A stretch of 64,000 nt of DNA from Roseiarcus sp963779095 (lineage in GTDB: Bacteria > Pseudomonadota > Alphaproteobacteria > Rhizobiales > Beijerinckiaceae): contig CAVZWU010000011.1 of the NCBI GenBank assembly GCA_963779095.1, forward strand, positions 880,705 to 944,704. Reading direction: 5' to 3'. A program made the position numbers and the translations under genes. The notes under the pieces are model-generated. The model saw nothing but the letters and a program-made list of their open reading frames with translations, ran no database searches and was not told where the DNA came from. Of this stretch, positions 29,367 to 38,087 are shown one piece after another. Each line of letters opens with the position of its first letter. Position 1 is the first letter of the stretch.

Positions 29367-30341
29367 ATGTTCAGTTTGCAGGAGATGCGCCGGGCGCACG
29401 AGGTCGTGCTCGGCGCCGTGCGCCCGACGCCGGCGCTCAACTGGCCGCTGCTCGATGAGCGGCTCGGCGCCGAGGTCGTTGTCAAGCACGAGAACCACCT
29501 GCCGACCGGCGCCTTCAAGGTGCGCGGCGGACTCACTTACGTCGATGCGCTGATCAAGCGCGGGCCGGCGATCCGCGGGCTGATTTCGGCGACCCGCGGC
29601 AATCACGGCCAGAGTCTCGCCTTCGCCGGGCGGCGCGCCGGCCTCAAGGTGACCATCCTCGCGCCGCAAGGCAATTCGAGCGAGAAGAACGCAGCCATGC
29701 GCGCGCTCGGCGCTGAACTGATCGAATTCGGGCGCGACTTTCAGGCCGCGCGCGAGGAGGCGATGCGGCTTGCCGGCTTGCGCGGCCTTCATATGGTTCC
29801 ATCCTTCCACCGCGATCTGGCGCTCGGCGTCGGAACTTACGCGCTCGAGCTTCTGAGCGACCGCTCCGATCTGGACGTGCTCTACGTTCCGATCGGCCAG
29901 GGCTCGGGAATCTGCGGCTGCATCGGGGCGCGCGACGCGCTGGGTCTCAAGACAGAGATCGTCGGCGTGCAGTCGACGGAAGCGCCGGCCTACGCGCTTT
30001 CGTTCGCCGCCGGCCACGTCGTGCCCACCAACAGCGCCGATACGCTTGCGGACGGCATGGCGACGCGCGTTCCTGACGAGGAAGCGCTGGCGGCGATCAG
30101 GAAGGGCGCGGCGCGGATCATCCTTGTCAGCGATGACGAGATCGCGGCGGCAGTGCGCGCCTATTGGACCGATACGCACAACCTCGCCGAGGGCGCGGGC
30201 GCGGCGGCGCTCGCGGCCGCGGTGAAGGAGCGATCGCGTCTCAAGGGACGCAAGGTCGGGCTCGTGCTGTCGGGGGGCAACATCGACTTCGATCTCTTCC
30301 GGCGATGGGTCTTGGCCGCGCCGAGCGCTGCAGCCGCCTGA
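29367..30341 (+). CDS. threonine dehydratase-like PLP enzyme
   Basis: Fold-type II PLP enzyme that would deaminate threonine (or serine) to 2-oxobutyrate. PLP lysine is in PTGAFKVRGG, the substrate loop SATRGNHGQSLA follows, and the phosphate-binding glycine loop is IGQGSGICGCIG. About 324 aa without the C-terminal ACT domain of IlvA, so it resembles the shorter TdcB/catabolic form. It sits between ilvB and ilvN in the same direction, where making 2-oxobutyrate next to acetohydroxyacid synthase fits isoleucine synthesis. Substrate is inferred from family and context. ATG 29367 is preferred over GTG 29352, which belongs to a repeat. Confidence 0.85.
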   Translation: MFSLQEMRRAHEVVLGAVRPTPALNWPLLDERLGAEVVVKHENHLPTGAFKVRGGLTYVDALIKRGPAIRGLISATRGNHGQSLAFAGRRAGLKVTILAPQGNSSEKNAAMRALGAELIEFGRDFQAAREEAMRLAGLRGLHMVPSFHRDLALGVGTYALELLSDRSDLDVLYVPIGQGSGICGCIGARDALGLKTEIVGVQSTEAPAYALSFAAGHVVPTNSADTLADGMATRVPDEEALAAIRKGAARIILVSDDEIAAAVRAYWTDTHNLAEGAGAAALAAAVKERSRLKGRKVGLVLSGGNIDFDLFRRWVLAAPSAAAA

Positions 30342-30397
30342 AGCAGGAGCCGATGCGCCGCCGTCCAGGCCGGCTCGAACAAGGAAACATCAAGCCC

Positions 30398-30955
30398 ATG
30401 AGCAAGACCTCGATTCTCCAGCCGCTGTCGCCCTATTCCTCGGCGACGGCGAAATCCAATGTCGAGACCCACACCCTCTCGGTGCTCGTCGACAACGAGC
30501 CGGGGGTGCTCGCGCGCGTCGTGGGCATGTTTTCCGGCCGCGGCTACAACATCGAGAGCCTGACCGTCGCCGAGGTGGCGCACGAGACGCATCTCTCGCG
30601 GATCACCATCGTCACTTCGGGCACGCCGGAGATCATCGAGCAGATCCGTCACCAGCTCGAACGTCTGGTCCCGGTCCATACGGTGAACGACCTCACGCTC
30701 ACCGTGCGCGCGATCGAGCGCGAACTCGCGATGATCAAGGTCAGGGGCAAGGGCGAGAACCGGGTCGAGGCGATGCGGCTCGCCGACGCCTTCCGCGCCA
30801 AGGTGATCGACGCCACCACCGAAAGCTTCATCTTCGAACTGACCGGCGCGCCGCGCAAGATCGACGATTTCGTCGAGCTCATGCGGCCGATCGGTCTGGT
30901 CGAGGTCTCGCGCACCGGCGTCGCCGCCATCTCGCGCGGACCCGAGCCAATCTAA
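30398..30955 (+). CDS. ilvN: acetolactate synthase small (regulatory) subunit
   Basis: 185-aa regulatory subunit with an N-terminal ACT domain (THTLSVLVDNEPGVLARVVGMFSGRGYNIESLTV) that binds valine for feedback inhibition, and the C-terminal small-subunit domain (ELAMIKVRGKGENRVEAMRLADAFRAKVID...FELTGAPRKIDDFVELM). ATG 30398. It completes the ilvB - threonine dehydratase - ilvN set. The gene symbol ilvH would be equally acceptable. Confidence 0.95.
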   Translation: MSKTSILQPLSPYSSATAKSNVETHTLSVLVDNEPGVLARVVGMFSGRGYNIESLTVAEVAHETHLSRITIVTSGTPEIIEQIRHQLERLVPVHTVNDLTLTVRAIERELAMIKVRGKGENRVEAMRLADAFRAKVIDATTESFIFELTGAPRKIDDFVELMRPIGLVEVSRTGVAAISRGPEPI

Positions 30956-31017
30956 CCGCAGGCGCGATGTTGCGTTGACCGAATTGCCGGGACATTCCGA
31001 ACCATCGGTGAGCCAAA

Positions 31018-32163
31018 ATGCCTTTCAGCGTCGATCGCTTCCTGACCACCCACACCGGCAGCCTTCCGCGCCCGGACGACCTCGTTCAAATGATGTACGC
31101 CAAGGAAGAAGGGAAGGACGTCGACATCGCCGCCTTGCACAAGCGCACGCGGACCGCGGTGCAGGAGGTCGTCGGCAAACAGAGACAGGCGGGCCTCGAC
31201 ATCGTCAACGACGGCGAAATGTCGAAGCCGAGCTACGCGACCTATGTCAAGGATCGCCTGTCGGGATTTGGAGGCTCAGGCAACACGTTCGTCTATCAGG
31301 ACCTTGTCGACTTCCCCAATATGGCGAAGCGGGTGTTCGGCGATCCCGGACGGTCGCGCAGGAAGACCCCGGCCTGCAATGGTCCGATCGCCGTCTCGGA
31401 CCCAGACGGCGTGCGCCGCGATGTCGATAATCTGAGGGCGGCCGTCGGAGACAAACCGGCCCAGCGGCCGTTCATGACCGCCGCCTCTCCGGGCGTCATC
31501 TCCCTCTTCTTCCACAACGACTATTATCCGAGCCAAAGCGCCTATCTCGAGGCGATCTCAGACGCGATGAAGCCGGAATACGAGGCGATCGTCGCTGCGG
31601 GCTTCGACCTGCAGGTCGATTGCCCCGATCTGGGCATGGGCCGTCACATCCAGTACGCCAATCTCGATCTCGCCGAGTTCCGCAAGCGCGCCGCCGAACA
31701 CGTCGACGCGCTGAACGGCGCGCTCAAGAACATTCCCCCCGAGCGGATGCGCATGCACCTGTGCTGGGGCAACTATGAAGGGCCGCACCATTGCGACGTG
31801 CCCCTGGGCGACATTGTCGACATCGTGCTCAAGGCGCGGCCCGCCATGCTGTCGCTCGAAGCCGCCAATCCCCGTCACGCCCATGAATATGCGGTGTTCG
31901 AAAAGGTGAAACTGCCTCAAGGCAAGGTGCTCATTCCAGGCGTGATCGAATCGAAGTCGAATTTCATCGAACACCCCGAAGTGATCGCGAACAGGATCTC
32001 TAGCTACGCCAGGCTGGTCGGCCGTGAAAACGTCATCGCCGGCAGCGATTGCGGCTACGGCACTTGGGTCGGCCAGGCCGCGGTCGATCCGGACATTGTC
32101 TGGGCGAAGCTCGCCGCGCTGTCGGAAGGCGCGCGGCTGGCGAGCCAGAGATTCTGGTCCTAA
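31018..32163 (+). CDS. MetE-core (cobalamin-independent methionine synthase C-domain) family protein
   Basis: 381-aa single-domain relative of the MetE catalytic domain. Opening TTHTGSLPRPDDL, VNDGEMSKPSYATYV, the Zn-ligand region MRMHLCWGNYEGPHHCDV and the C-terminal ligand GSDCGYGTW are all in place. Such stand-alone proteins act in methyl transfer or thiol-alkyl transfer and often lack the folate-binding N-domain of MetE, so methionine synthesis is not assured. It lies 62 bp after ilvN and 25 bp before a dehydrogenase gene. A second, different MetE-core gene is at 51921. Confidence 0.85.
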   Translation: MPFSVDRFLTTHTGSLPRPDDLVQMMYAKEEGKDVDIAALHKRTRTAVQEVVGKQRQAGLDIVNDGEMSKPSYATYVKDRLSGFGGSGNTFVYQDLVDFPNMAKRVFGDPGRSRRKTPACNGPIAVSDPDGVRRDVDNLRAAVGDKPAQRPFMTAASPGVISLFFHNDYYPSQSAYLEAISDAMKPEYEAIVAAGFDLQVDCPDLGMGRHIQYANLDLAEFRKRAAEHVDALNGALKNIPPERMRMHLCWGNYEGPHHCDVPLGDIVDIVLKARPAMLSLEAANPRHAHEYAVFEKVKLPQGKVLIPGVIESKSNFIEHPEVIANRISSYARLVGRENVIAGSDCGYGTWVGQAAVDPDIVWAKLAALSEGARLASQRFWS

Positions 32164-32188
32164 GCGAAGGCAAAGCCGGAGGCGACAC

Positions 32189-33208
32189 ATGCGGGCGATC
32201 GGATATCGCACAGCGAGGCCCGAGCTTGATCATCTCGAGGCGTTCGACATCCCACGGCCAAAGCCGGAAGGCCGCGACCTTCTCGTCGAGGTGCGCGCGG
32301 TCTCGGTCAATCCCGTCGATTACAAGGTGGCGAGCGGCGCAGGCCCCGGCGGCGCGGCTTCCGACAACGGCGCAATCAAAGTGGTCGGCTACGACGCCGC
32401 CGGGGTCGTCGTGGAAGCCGGCGGCGAGGCGAGACTGTTCAAGCCGGGCGATGAAGTGTTCTACGCCGGCAGCGTGGGGCGCCAAGGCGCGGACATGGAG
32501 TTTCACCTCGTCGACGAACGGATCGTGGGGCGCAAGCCGCGTACGCTCGATTTCGCCGCCGCCGCCGCTTTGCCCTTGACCTCGATCACCGCCTGGGAGG
32601 CGATGTTCGACCGGCTCGACGTCGCCAAACCCGTTCCCGGGGCGGCGCGGGCGATCCTGATCCTCGGCGGCGCGGGCGGCGTGGGCTCGATCGCCATCCA
32701 GCTCGCGCGGCAATTGACCGATCTTGCGATCGTCGCCACCGCCTCGCGGCCCGAGACCGTGCAATGGGCGAAGGACATGGGCGCCCACCATGTGATCGAC
32801 CACAGGAAGCCGCTCGCCCCTCAAGTGGCGGCGCTCGGTCTGGGCGCCCCCGCGTTCATCTTCGCGACGGCGCCGGTCGGAGGCGCGTTCGCCGACCTCG
32901 CCGAATTGATCGCGCCCCAGGGACGCGTTGCTCTCATCAACGGCGAAGCGGCGGATCTTTTCGTTTTCAGGCCCAAGAGCGTGTCGATTCACTTTGAGCT
33001 CATGTTCACGCGGCCCTTGTTTCAGACCGCCGACATCGAGGCCCAGCACAAGCTCCTGAACGAGGTCGCCGATCTCATCGATTCGGGCCGCGTCCGCTCC
33101 ACCATGCGGGAGAACTACGGCCGCATCGACGCGGCGAACCTGATGCGCGCGATGAGGTTCCTCAAAACGGGCGGCGCGATCGGCAAGATCGTGCTCGCCG
33201 GGTTTTGA
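32189..33208 (+). CDS. zinc-type alcohol dehydrogenase-like / quinone oxidoreductase family
   Basis: 339-aa medium-chain dehydrogenase. ATG 32189 follows GGAGG. GroES-like N-domain with NPVDYKVASG, Rossmann motif LGGAGGVGSIAIQLARQ, and ASRPETVQWAKDMGAHHVIDH. The catalytic-Zn cysteine and histidine set of true alcohol dehydrogenases is not visible, so a Zn-free quinone-oxidoreductase or enoyl-reductase activity is more likely. It is probably co-transcribed with the MetE-core gene. Confidence 0.85.
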   Translation: MRAIGYRTARPELDHLEAFDIPRPKPEGRDLLVEVRAVSVNPVDYKVASGAGPGGAASDNGAIKVVGYDAAGVVVEAGGEARLFKPGDEVFYAGSVGRQGADMEFHLVDERIVGRKPRTLDFAAAAALPLTSITAWEAMFDRLDVAKPVPGAARAILILGGAGGVGSIAIQLARQLTDLAIVATASRPETVQWAKDMGAHHVIDHRKPLAPQVAALGLGAPAFIFATAPVGGAFADLAELIAPQGRVALINGEAADLFVFRPKSVSIHFELMFTRPLFQTADIEAQHKLLNEVADLIDSGRVRSTMRENYGRIDAANLMRAMRFLKTGGAIGKIVLAGF

Positions 33209-33218
33209 CGGGCGATCA

Positions 33219-34265
33219 TCACGCCGCCTCGAGCGCGAGGCCCTGCGCGGCCTTGGCGATGCGCAGCCGTCCGTTGCGGACGAGGATGTTCACATGCGCG
33301 AGCGCCTCGCTGAAGGCGAAGACGAGCTGATGGGGATCGTCGATCTTGCGCCCGAAGATGACGGGCACAAGCTCCGCGACTGTCTGCGGTCCCTGTTTGC
33401 AGGCCTCGACCACCGCCATGCAGCGCGCTTCGTGGTGGGCGATGAGTTCGTCGGCGCGCGCGTGCAGGCCCACGAACGGCAGCCTGTGCCCCGGCAAAAC
33501 CAGCACGTCCTCCGGCAGCGCGCGCTTCAGCCTTTCGAGCGAGCGCAGGTAGGCGCCGAGCGGATTTCCTTCCGGATCCATCGCCTCGACGCTGACGTTG
33601 GGCGAGATCTTGGCCAGCACCTGATCGCCGATAAGGACGAAATTGTCGGCTTTCGAGTAGAGCATCACCTGCTCGGGCGAATGGCCGGCGCCGGTCATCA
33701 CTTCGAATTCGCGGCCGCCGATCCTCACTCGTTCCTCAGCGATCAGACGCAGGAACGTCTTCGGGGGCGGCGAGACCATCCGTAAATACTGCAGTCCGTT
33801 CCCCAGCAGGAGCTCCGTGCTTTCCTCGGTCAGGCCATGCGATCGATAGAAACTGCGATAGGGCTCCGATCTCAGGCCCTGCGGGTCAAGGCGAATATTG
33901 AGCGCGATCAGATACTCCGCCTCGCTCATCGCAAGCTGCAGGCCGAAGCGCTCGCAGAGCCACCCGGCGAGGCCGACATGATCCGGGTGGAAATGGGTGG
34001 CGATGACGCGCGTCAGTCTTCGCCCGCGAAGCGGCCCGGCGAGCAGCGCCTCCCAGGCCGCGCGCGATTGCGCATCGTCAATTCCCGCATCGACGACCGC
34101 GAGGCCATCGCCGTCCTCGACCAGATAGATGTTGACGTGGTCGAGGCGGAAGGGAAGGGGAAAGCGCGCCCAGAATACGCCCGGACGAACTTCGATCACT
34201 TCGCCTGGCTTCGGCGGAAGAGCGTGCGGAAACTCGATCGTCTCGGGCGTCGCGGCATTCAACAT
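33219..34265 (-). CDS. MBL-fold metallo-hydrolase
   Basis: 348-aa metallo-beta-lactamase-fold enzyme. Metal motif THFHPDHVGLAGW (HxHxDH), a further ligand in MTGAGHSPEQVMLYS, Asp bridging region LIGDQVL and final His in VLPGHRLPF. The C-terminal helical domain (ADELIAHHEARCMAVVEACKQGPQTV) is like that of glyoxalase-II-related and LACTB2-type proteins. Substrate unknown. It is convergent with the dehydrogenase gene (10 bp gap) and downstream of a CaiB-type gene in the same direction. Confidence 0.87.
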   Translation of the reverse strand: MLNAATPETIEFPHALPPKPGEVIEVRPGVFWARFPLPFRLDHVNIYLVEDGDGLAVVDAGIDDAQSRAAWEALLAGPLRGRRLTRVIATHFHPDHVGLAGWLCERFGLQLAMSEAEYLIALNIRLDPQGLRSEPYRSFYRSHGLTEESTELLLGNGLQYLRMVSPPPKTFLRLIAEERVRIGGREFEVMTGAGHSPEQVMLYSKADNFVLIGDQVLAKISPNVSVEAMDPEGNPLGAYLRSLERLKRALPEDVLVLPGHRLPFVGLHARADELIAHHEARCMAVVEACKQGPQTVAELVPVIFGRKIDDPHQLVFAFSEALAHVNILVRNGRLRIAKAAQGLALEAA

Positions 34266-34309
34266 CGTCCGGGTCTGTCCTTCTTTGTCGCGCTTTGTCC
34301 CGCGCGGCC

Positions 34310-35332
34310 TCAGTCAAGCGGCGAGAAGCGCGGCGCGCCCCGCGCGTCCAGTTCGCCGTCGGGACCGCGCTCGAAGACGCCGCGCGCCGCATTGTGCGGA
34401 TGGGCCGCGGCCTCGGCAAGGCTCAGCACCGGAGCGAAGCACGCGTCGCTCCCCTCGAGCAGCGCGCGCCAATGCGTGCTGGGCTGGCTCAGGAACAGCG
34501 CGCGCAACCGCGCCTTCAGCGCCGGCCAAGCAGCGCGGTCGTATTGCGCTTTCGGGTCGACGTCCGCAAGCTCGAGCTTATCGAGGAGCTCGGCGTAGAA
34601 CTTCGGCTCGAGCGCGCCGACCGAGACATACTTGCCGTCGGCGCAGGCGTAGACGTCGTAGAACGGCAAATCGTGGAACGGGCTCGGCGCGTCCAGCATG
34701 CCGGCGCTGCGGGCCGCGAGCGCGATGCCGCCCAGGCTCGCCGCCATGTCGACGATCGAACAGTCGATCACGCAGCCCTTGCCGGTCCGCCCCGCGGCGA
34801 AGACGGCGGCGACCACTCCGAAGGCGAGCCCGAGCGCGCCGCCGCCGTCGCCGAGGACGGTTGGCGGGGCGATCGGCGCCTGCCCGTCTCGCGCGGCGAG
34901 CGACAGCATGCCGCTCAGCGCCAGATAGTTGAGATCGTGCGCCGCGGCGTGGCTGAGCGGACCGTCCTGCCCCCAGCCGGTCATGCGCCCGTAGACGAGC
35001 CGCGGGTTGCGCCTGGCGCAGTCGGCGGGTCCGAGCCCCAGCCGCTCCATCACGCCTGGCCGATTGCCCTCGATCAGCGCGTCGGCGGTCTCGATCAGCG
35101 CCAGCGCCTCGGCGAGGCTTTCAGCGCGCTTGAGATCGAGCGCGACGATGCGCTTGCCGCGTCGGAGCGGACCGTCGGAGAACGGCCGGTCCGGGTCGCC
35201 GAGCCTGGCCTTGTCCGGGCGGACGATCGCGACCACCTCGGCGCCGAGATCGGCGAGCATGCGGCCGGCGAGCGGACCGGGACCGATCCCCTCGAACTCG
35301 ACCACTTTCAGCCCCGTGAGCGGACGCATCAT
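34310..35332 (-). CDS. CaiB/BaiF family CoA-transferase / alpha-methylacyl-CoA racemase
   Basis: 340-aa class III CoA-transferase-fold protein. N-terminus MMRPLTGLKVVEFEGIGPGPLAGRMLADLGAEVVAI is the family signature; NRPGVMERLGLGPADC, GRMTGWGQDGPLSHAAAHDLNYLALSG and FYDVYACADGKYVSVGALEPKF match the racemase subgroup, where His (AAAH) and Asp (AHDLNY) are catalytic. The start codon overlaps the mtnA stop by 4 bp (ATGA), so the two genes are probably translated together. Link to methylthioribose salvage is unclear. Confidence 0.9.
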   Translation of the reverse strand: MMRPLTGLKVVEFEGIGPGPLAGRMLADLGAEVVAIVRPDKARLGDPDRPFSDGPLRRGKRIVALDLKRAESLAEALALIETADALIEGNRPGVMERLGLGPADCARRNPRLVYGRMTGWGQDGPLSHAAAHDLNYLALSGMLSLAARDGQAPIAPPTVLGDGGGALGLAFGVVAAVFAAGRTGKGCVIDCSIVDMAASLGGIALAARSAGMLDAPSPFHDLPFYDVYACADGKYVSVGALEPKFYAELLDKLELADVDPKAQYDRAAWPALKARLRALFLSQPSTHWRALLEGSDACFAPVLSLAEAAAHPHNAARGVFERGPDGELDARGAPRFSPLD

Positions 35333-36490
35333 GCAAGATCCCCGGGGTCAACTCTACACGGCCGCTCGCCCGAGAACAGAGCGGCCCGCTCGCTCACAGG
35401 CTGCTCCGGGAACAGCGCCTTCAGCCCCTGCGGCGAAGCCTCGGCGACGCCGCGCTCGGTGATCAGCCCGGTCACGAGGCGAGCGGGCGTCACGTCGAAC
35501 GCCGGATTGGCGGCATGTCCGCCTTCCGGCGCGATCCTCACGCGCGTGATCGCGCCGGCGTCGTCGCGGCCCTGGATGAAGTTGACTTCATCGGCGCTGC
35601 GCTCCTCGATCGGGATTTCCTTCACCCCGTCATGAACCGTCCAGTCGATGGTCGGCGACGGCAGCGCGACGTAAAACGGCACCGCATTGTCGCGCGCCGC
35701 GAGCGCCTTCAGATAGGTGCCGATCTTGTTGCAGACGTCGCCGTTGGCGGTCGTCCGGTCGGAGCCGACGATCACCATGTCGATCAGGCCGTGCTGCATC
35801 AGATGTCCGCCGGCGTTGTCGACGATGAGCGTATGCGCCGCTCCGTGGTGCTTGAGCTCCCATGCGGTGAGGGACGCGCCCTGATTGCGCGGGCGGGTCT
35901 CGTCGACATAGACATGGACGCTCAAGCCCTCATCCATCGCCAGATAGATCGGCGCGGTGGCGGTGCCGTAATCGACCGTGGCCAGCCAGCCGGCGTTGCA
36001 ATGGGTGAGGATGTTGACGGGCTCGCCCGGCTTCTTTGCCGCCGCCAGCCGGCGGAGGATCTTGAGGCCGTGCCCGCCGATCGCGCGGTTGATCTCGACG
36101 TCCTCGTCTGCGATTCGCCTGGCCTCGGCGTAAGCCGCGGCGGCCCGCGCATGCGGGGCAAGCGGGGATCAGACGCTTGCGCACCGCGTCGAGCGCCCAG
36201 CGCAGGTTGATCGCGGTCGGCCGCGTAGCGGCGAGCTTATCGTGCGCGGCGTCGAGCGCCGCGTCGCTCGGATCGTCGCGCATGGCGAGCGCAAGTCCAT
36301 AGGCCGCGGTCGCGCCGATCAGCGGCGCGCCGCGCACCCACATGTCGCGGATCGCGGTCGCCGCTTCGGCGAGGCTCGTGAGCGTCGCGACCTTGAACTC
36401 ATGCGGCAGCCAGCGCTGGTCGATGACGTCGACGCTCGAGCCGTCTTCGTTGAGCCAGATCGTGCGGTACGGCCGTCCGTCGACTTTCAC
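35329..36490 (-). CDS. mtnA: S-methyl-5-thioribose-1-phosphate isomerase (frameshifted near 36163)
   Basis: Isomerises methylthioribose-1-phosphate in methionine salvage. N-terminal frame from ATG 36490: RWLPHEFKVATLTSLAEAATAIRDMWVRGAPLIGATAAYG (family motif RGAPxIG). C-terminal frame: NILTHCNAGWLATVDYGTATAPI with the catalytic Cys, VYVDETRPRNQGASLTAWEL with VIVGSDRTTANGDVCNKIGTY carrying the catalytic Asp. An extra C in the CCCC run near 36163 separates the frames; joined length about 386 aa. No mtnK/mtnC neighbour is seen. Confidence 0.92.
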
Positions 36491-36644
36491 TCGGGCATTC
36501 TCCTCTTCCCGCCCCGATCGCTGTAGAGGGTCGCGGCGTCGATATCACAGTCGGCGAGCGCACGGAATTCAGGTCCCGGCGCCTAAATAATCGACTTTAT
36601 CGCGGCCCCGCCGCGGTTATCCTCTCGAGCCCAAGGAGGTCGGC

Positions 36645-37831
36645 ATGATCGACGGATCCACGGCCGCCCCCTCGCTTCGGAGCGACGAGCGCCGCCGGCG
36701 CGCTTTCCAACGCGGTCATCGCGTTCGAGAGCGAACAGGCCGCCCGTCGCCGGCTCGAAGCGTTCGGTTATCCGGCCGACGTCGCCGCCGAGATCGCCGT
36801 CTATCTCGCCCAGTCGACCGACCTGCCGCTGTTCCTCGACGACATCACGCAGGCGCTGCGGGAGAAGGGAATCGAGGCGGAATTCGTCGCCCTCGACAAC
36901 CTCGCGGCGCGGCTGAGAGCCTTGGCGCCGATGCGCGATCGGACGATCGTATGGACGCTCACCGACGGCGTGCGCTTCTATCGCGGCTCGTCGGTTCCCG
37001 CTCTCGCCCGCCTCGAGGGCTTCGCGCGCTTCGGCAGTCCCGCCGCCGCCGCCCATCTTTGCCAGGACAAGTTCGCCAGCCTCGCGCTCGCCTCCGCCGC
37101 CGGCATTCCCATGCCCCCGACCAGGCTCATGGAAGGCGGCGCTGAAATCGCCGCCCTTGGCGACTGGCCGAAGCCCGCCGGGCCCTTGTTCGTCAAGCCC
37201 AATACGCTCGGCGCGAAGATCGGGATTTTCGCCGACAGCCTCTGCCGCGATGGGTTGGAGGCGAACGATCGGGCGCGGCGCATCTGGGAGCGCTATCGCG
37301 ACCGGGCGCTGATCCAGCCTTTCGTCGACGGCGACGACGTGCGCGTGAGCTTCATGGATCTGGGCGGCGAATTCGCCGATCAGCTCGGCGTCGAACGGAT
37401 CGTCAAGGATCCTGAGAGCGAGACCGGGGGCGCGTTTCTGACCATGAAGGACAACGAGACGCTATCGGGCGCTCGCGACACCGCGGGCGGACGCGGCGGC
37501 TTCGGCGCGACGCGGGCGCCCGCCTTCACTCCGCGCATGATCGATCTGCGCGATGAGGCGAGCGAGCGGTCGCGGCGCGCGGCGGCGCGCATCATCGAGT
37601 TGAGCGCCCGCCTGGTCCGGCTTCTCGGCCTTCGCGACGTTTTCTCGATCGATTTCCGGATCGACGCCGACGGCCAGCCGACCTTTTTCGAATTCGAGGT
37701 CTGTCCCGGCGTCACCATCTACGATTTCCAGAACTACCTGCGCCGGCGCCGCGGGGCTGAGCCTCGGCGAGGCGCTCGCCAAGGCGCTGCATGTCGCCTA
37801 CGCGCGAAGGGGCGCCATGGACGAGGCGTGA
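36645..37831 (+). CDS. ATP-grasp ligase-like protein (frameshifted near 36703 and 37750)
   Basis: Starts at ATG 36645 with AAGGAGG upstream. The main frame shows a D-Ala-D-Ala-ligase-like order: N-domain (ALREKGIEAEFVALDNLAAR), CQDKFASLALASAAGIPMPPTRLM entering the ATP-grasp fold, KPNTLGAKIGIF, ALIQPFVDGDDVRVSFMDL and the metal site FSIDFRIDADGQPTFFEFEVCPG. The N-terminal 20 residues and the C-terminal piece GLSLGEALAKALHVAYARRG are in other frames; each junction fits one extra C. Corrected length about 395 aa. Substrates are unknown; the glycine-rich loop GARDTAGGRGGFGATRAP is unusual for Ddl. It precedes a peptide-type ABC transporter by 256 bp, so a peptide-like product or substrate is possible. 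Confidence 0.78.
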
Positions 37832-38087
37832 CGCAAGACCGGGTCCGCCGTTGCACGGTTTTTGCAATCGCGTTAGCGTCCTCCTCTCAAGTGTACATGC
37901 GTGGGTCCATGTTGCGATCAGGTTGCCACGACGCAAGGCGCAAACAGAAGTCGGCGCCAGGAATTTGGGCGCCCGGCCGGGCGGACTCCGATCGGGTCAC
38001 ACCCATTCAAAGCTTCGGAGGGCGCATGAGCGCGGACGATGAGGCTCCTCGGGCGACGGTGCCGAGAACGACAAGGAGGAGAACGGA

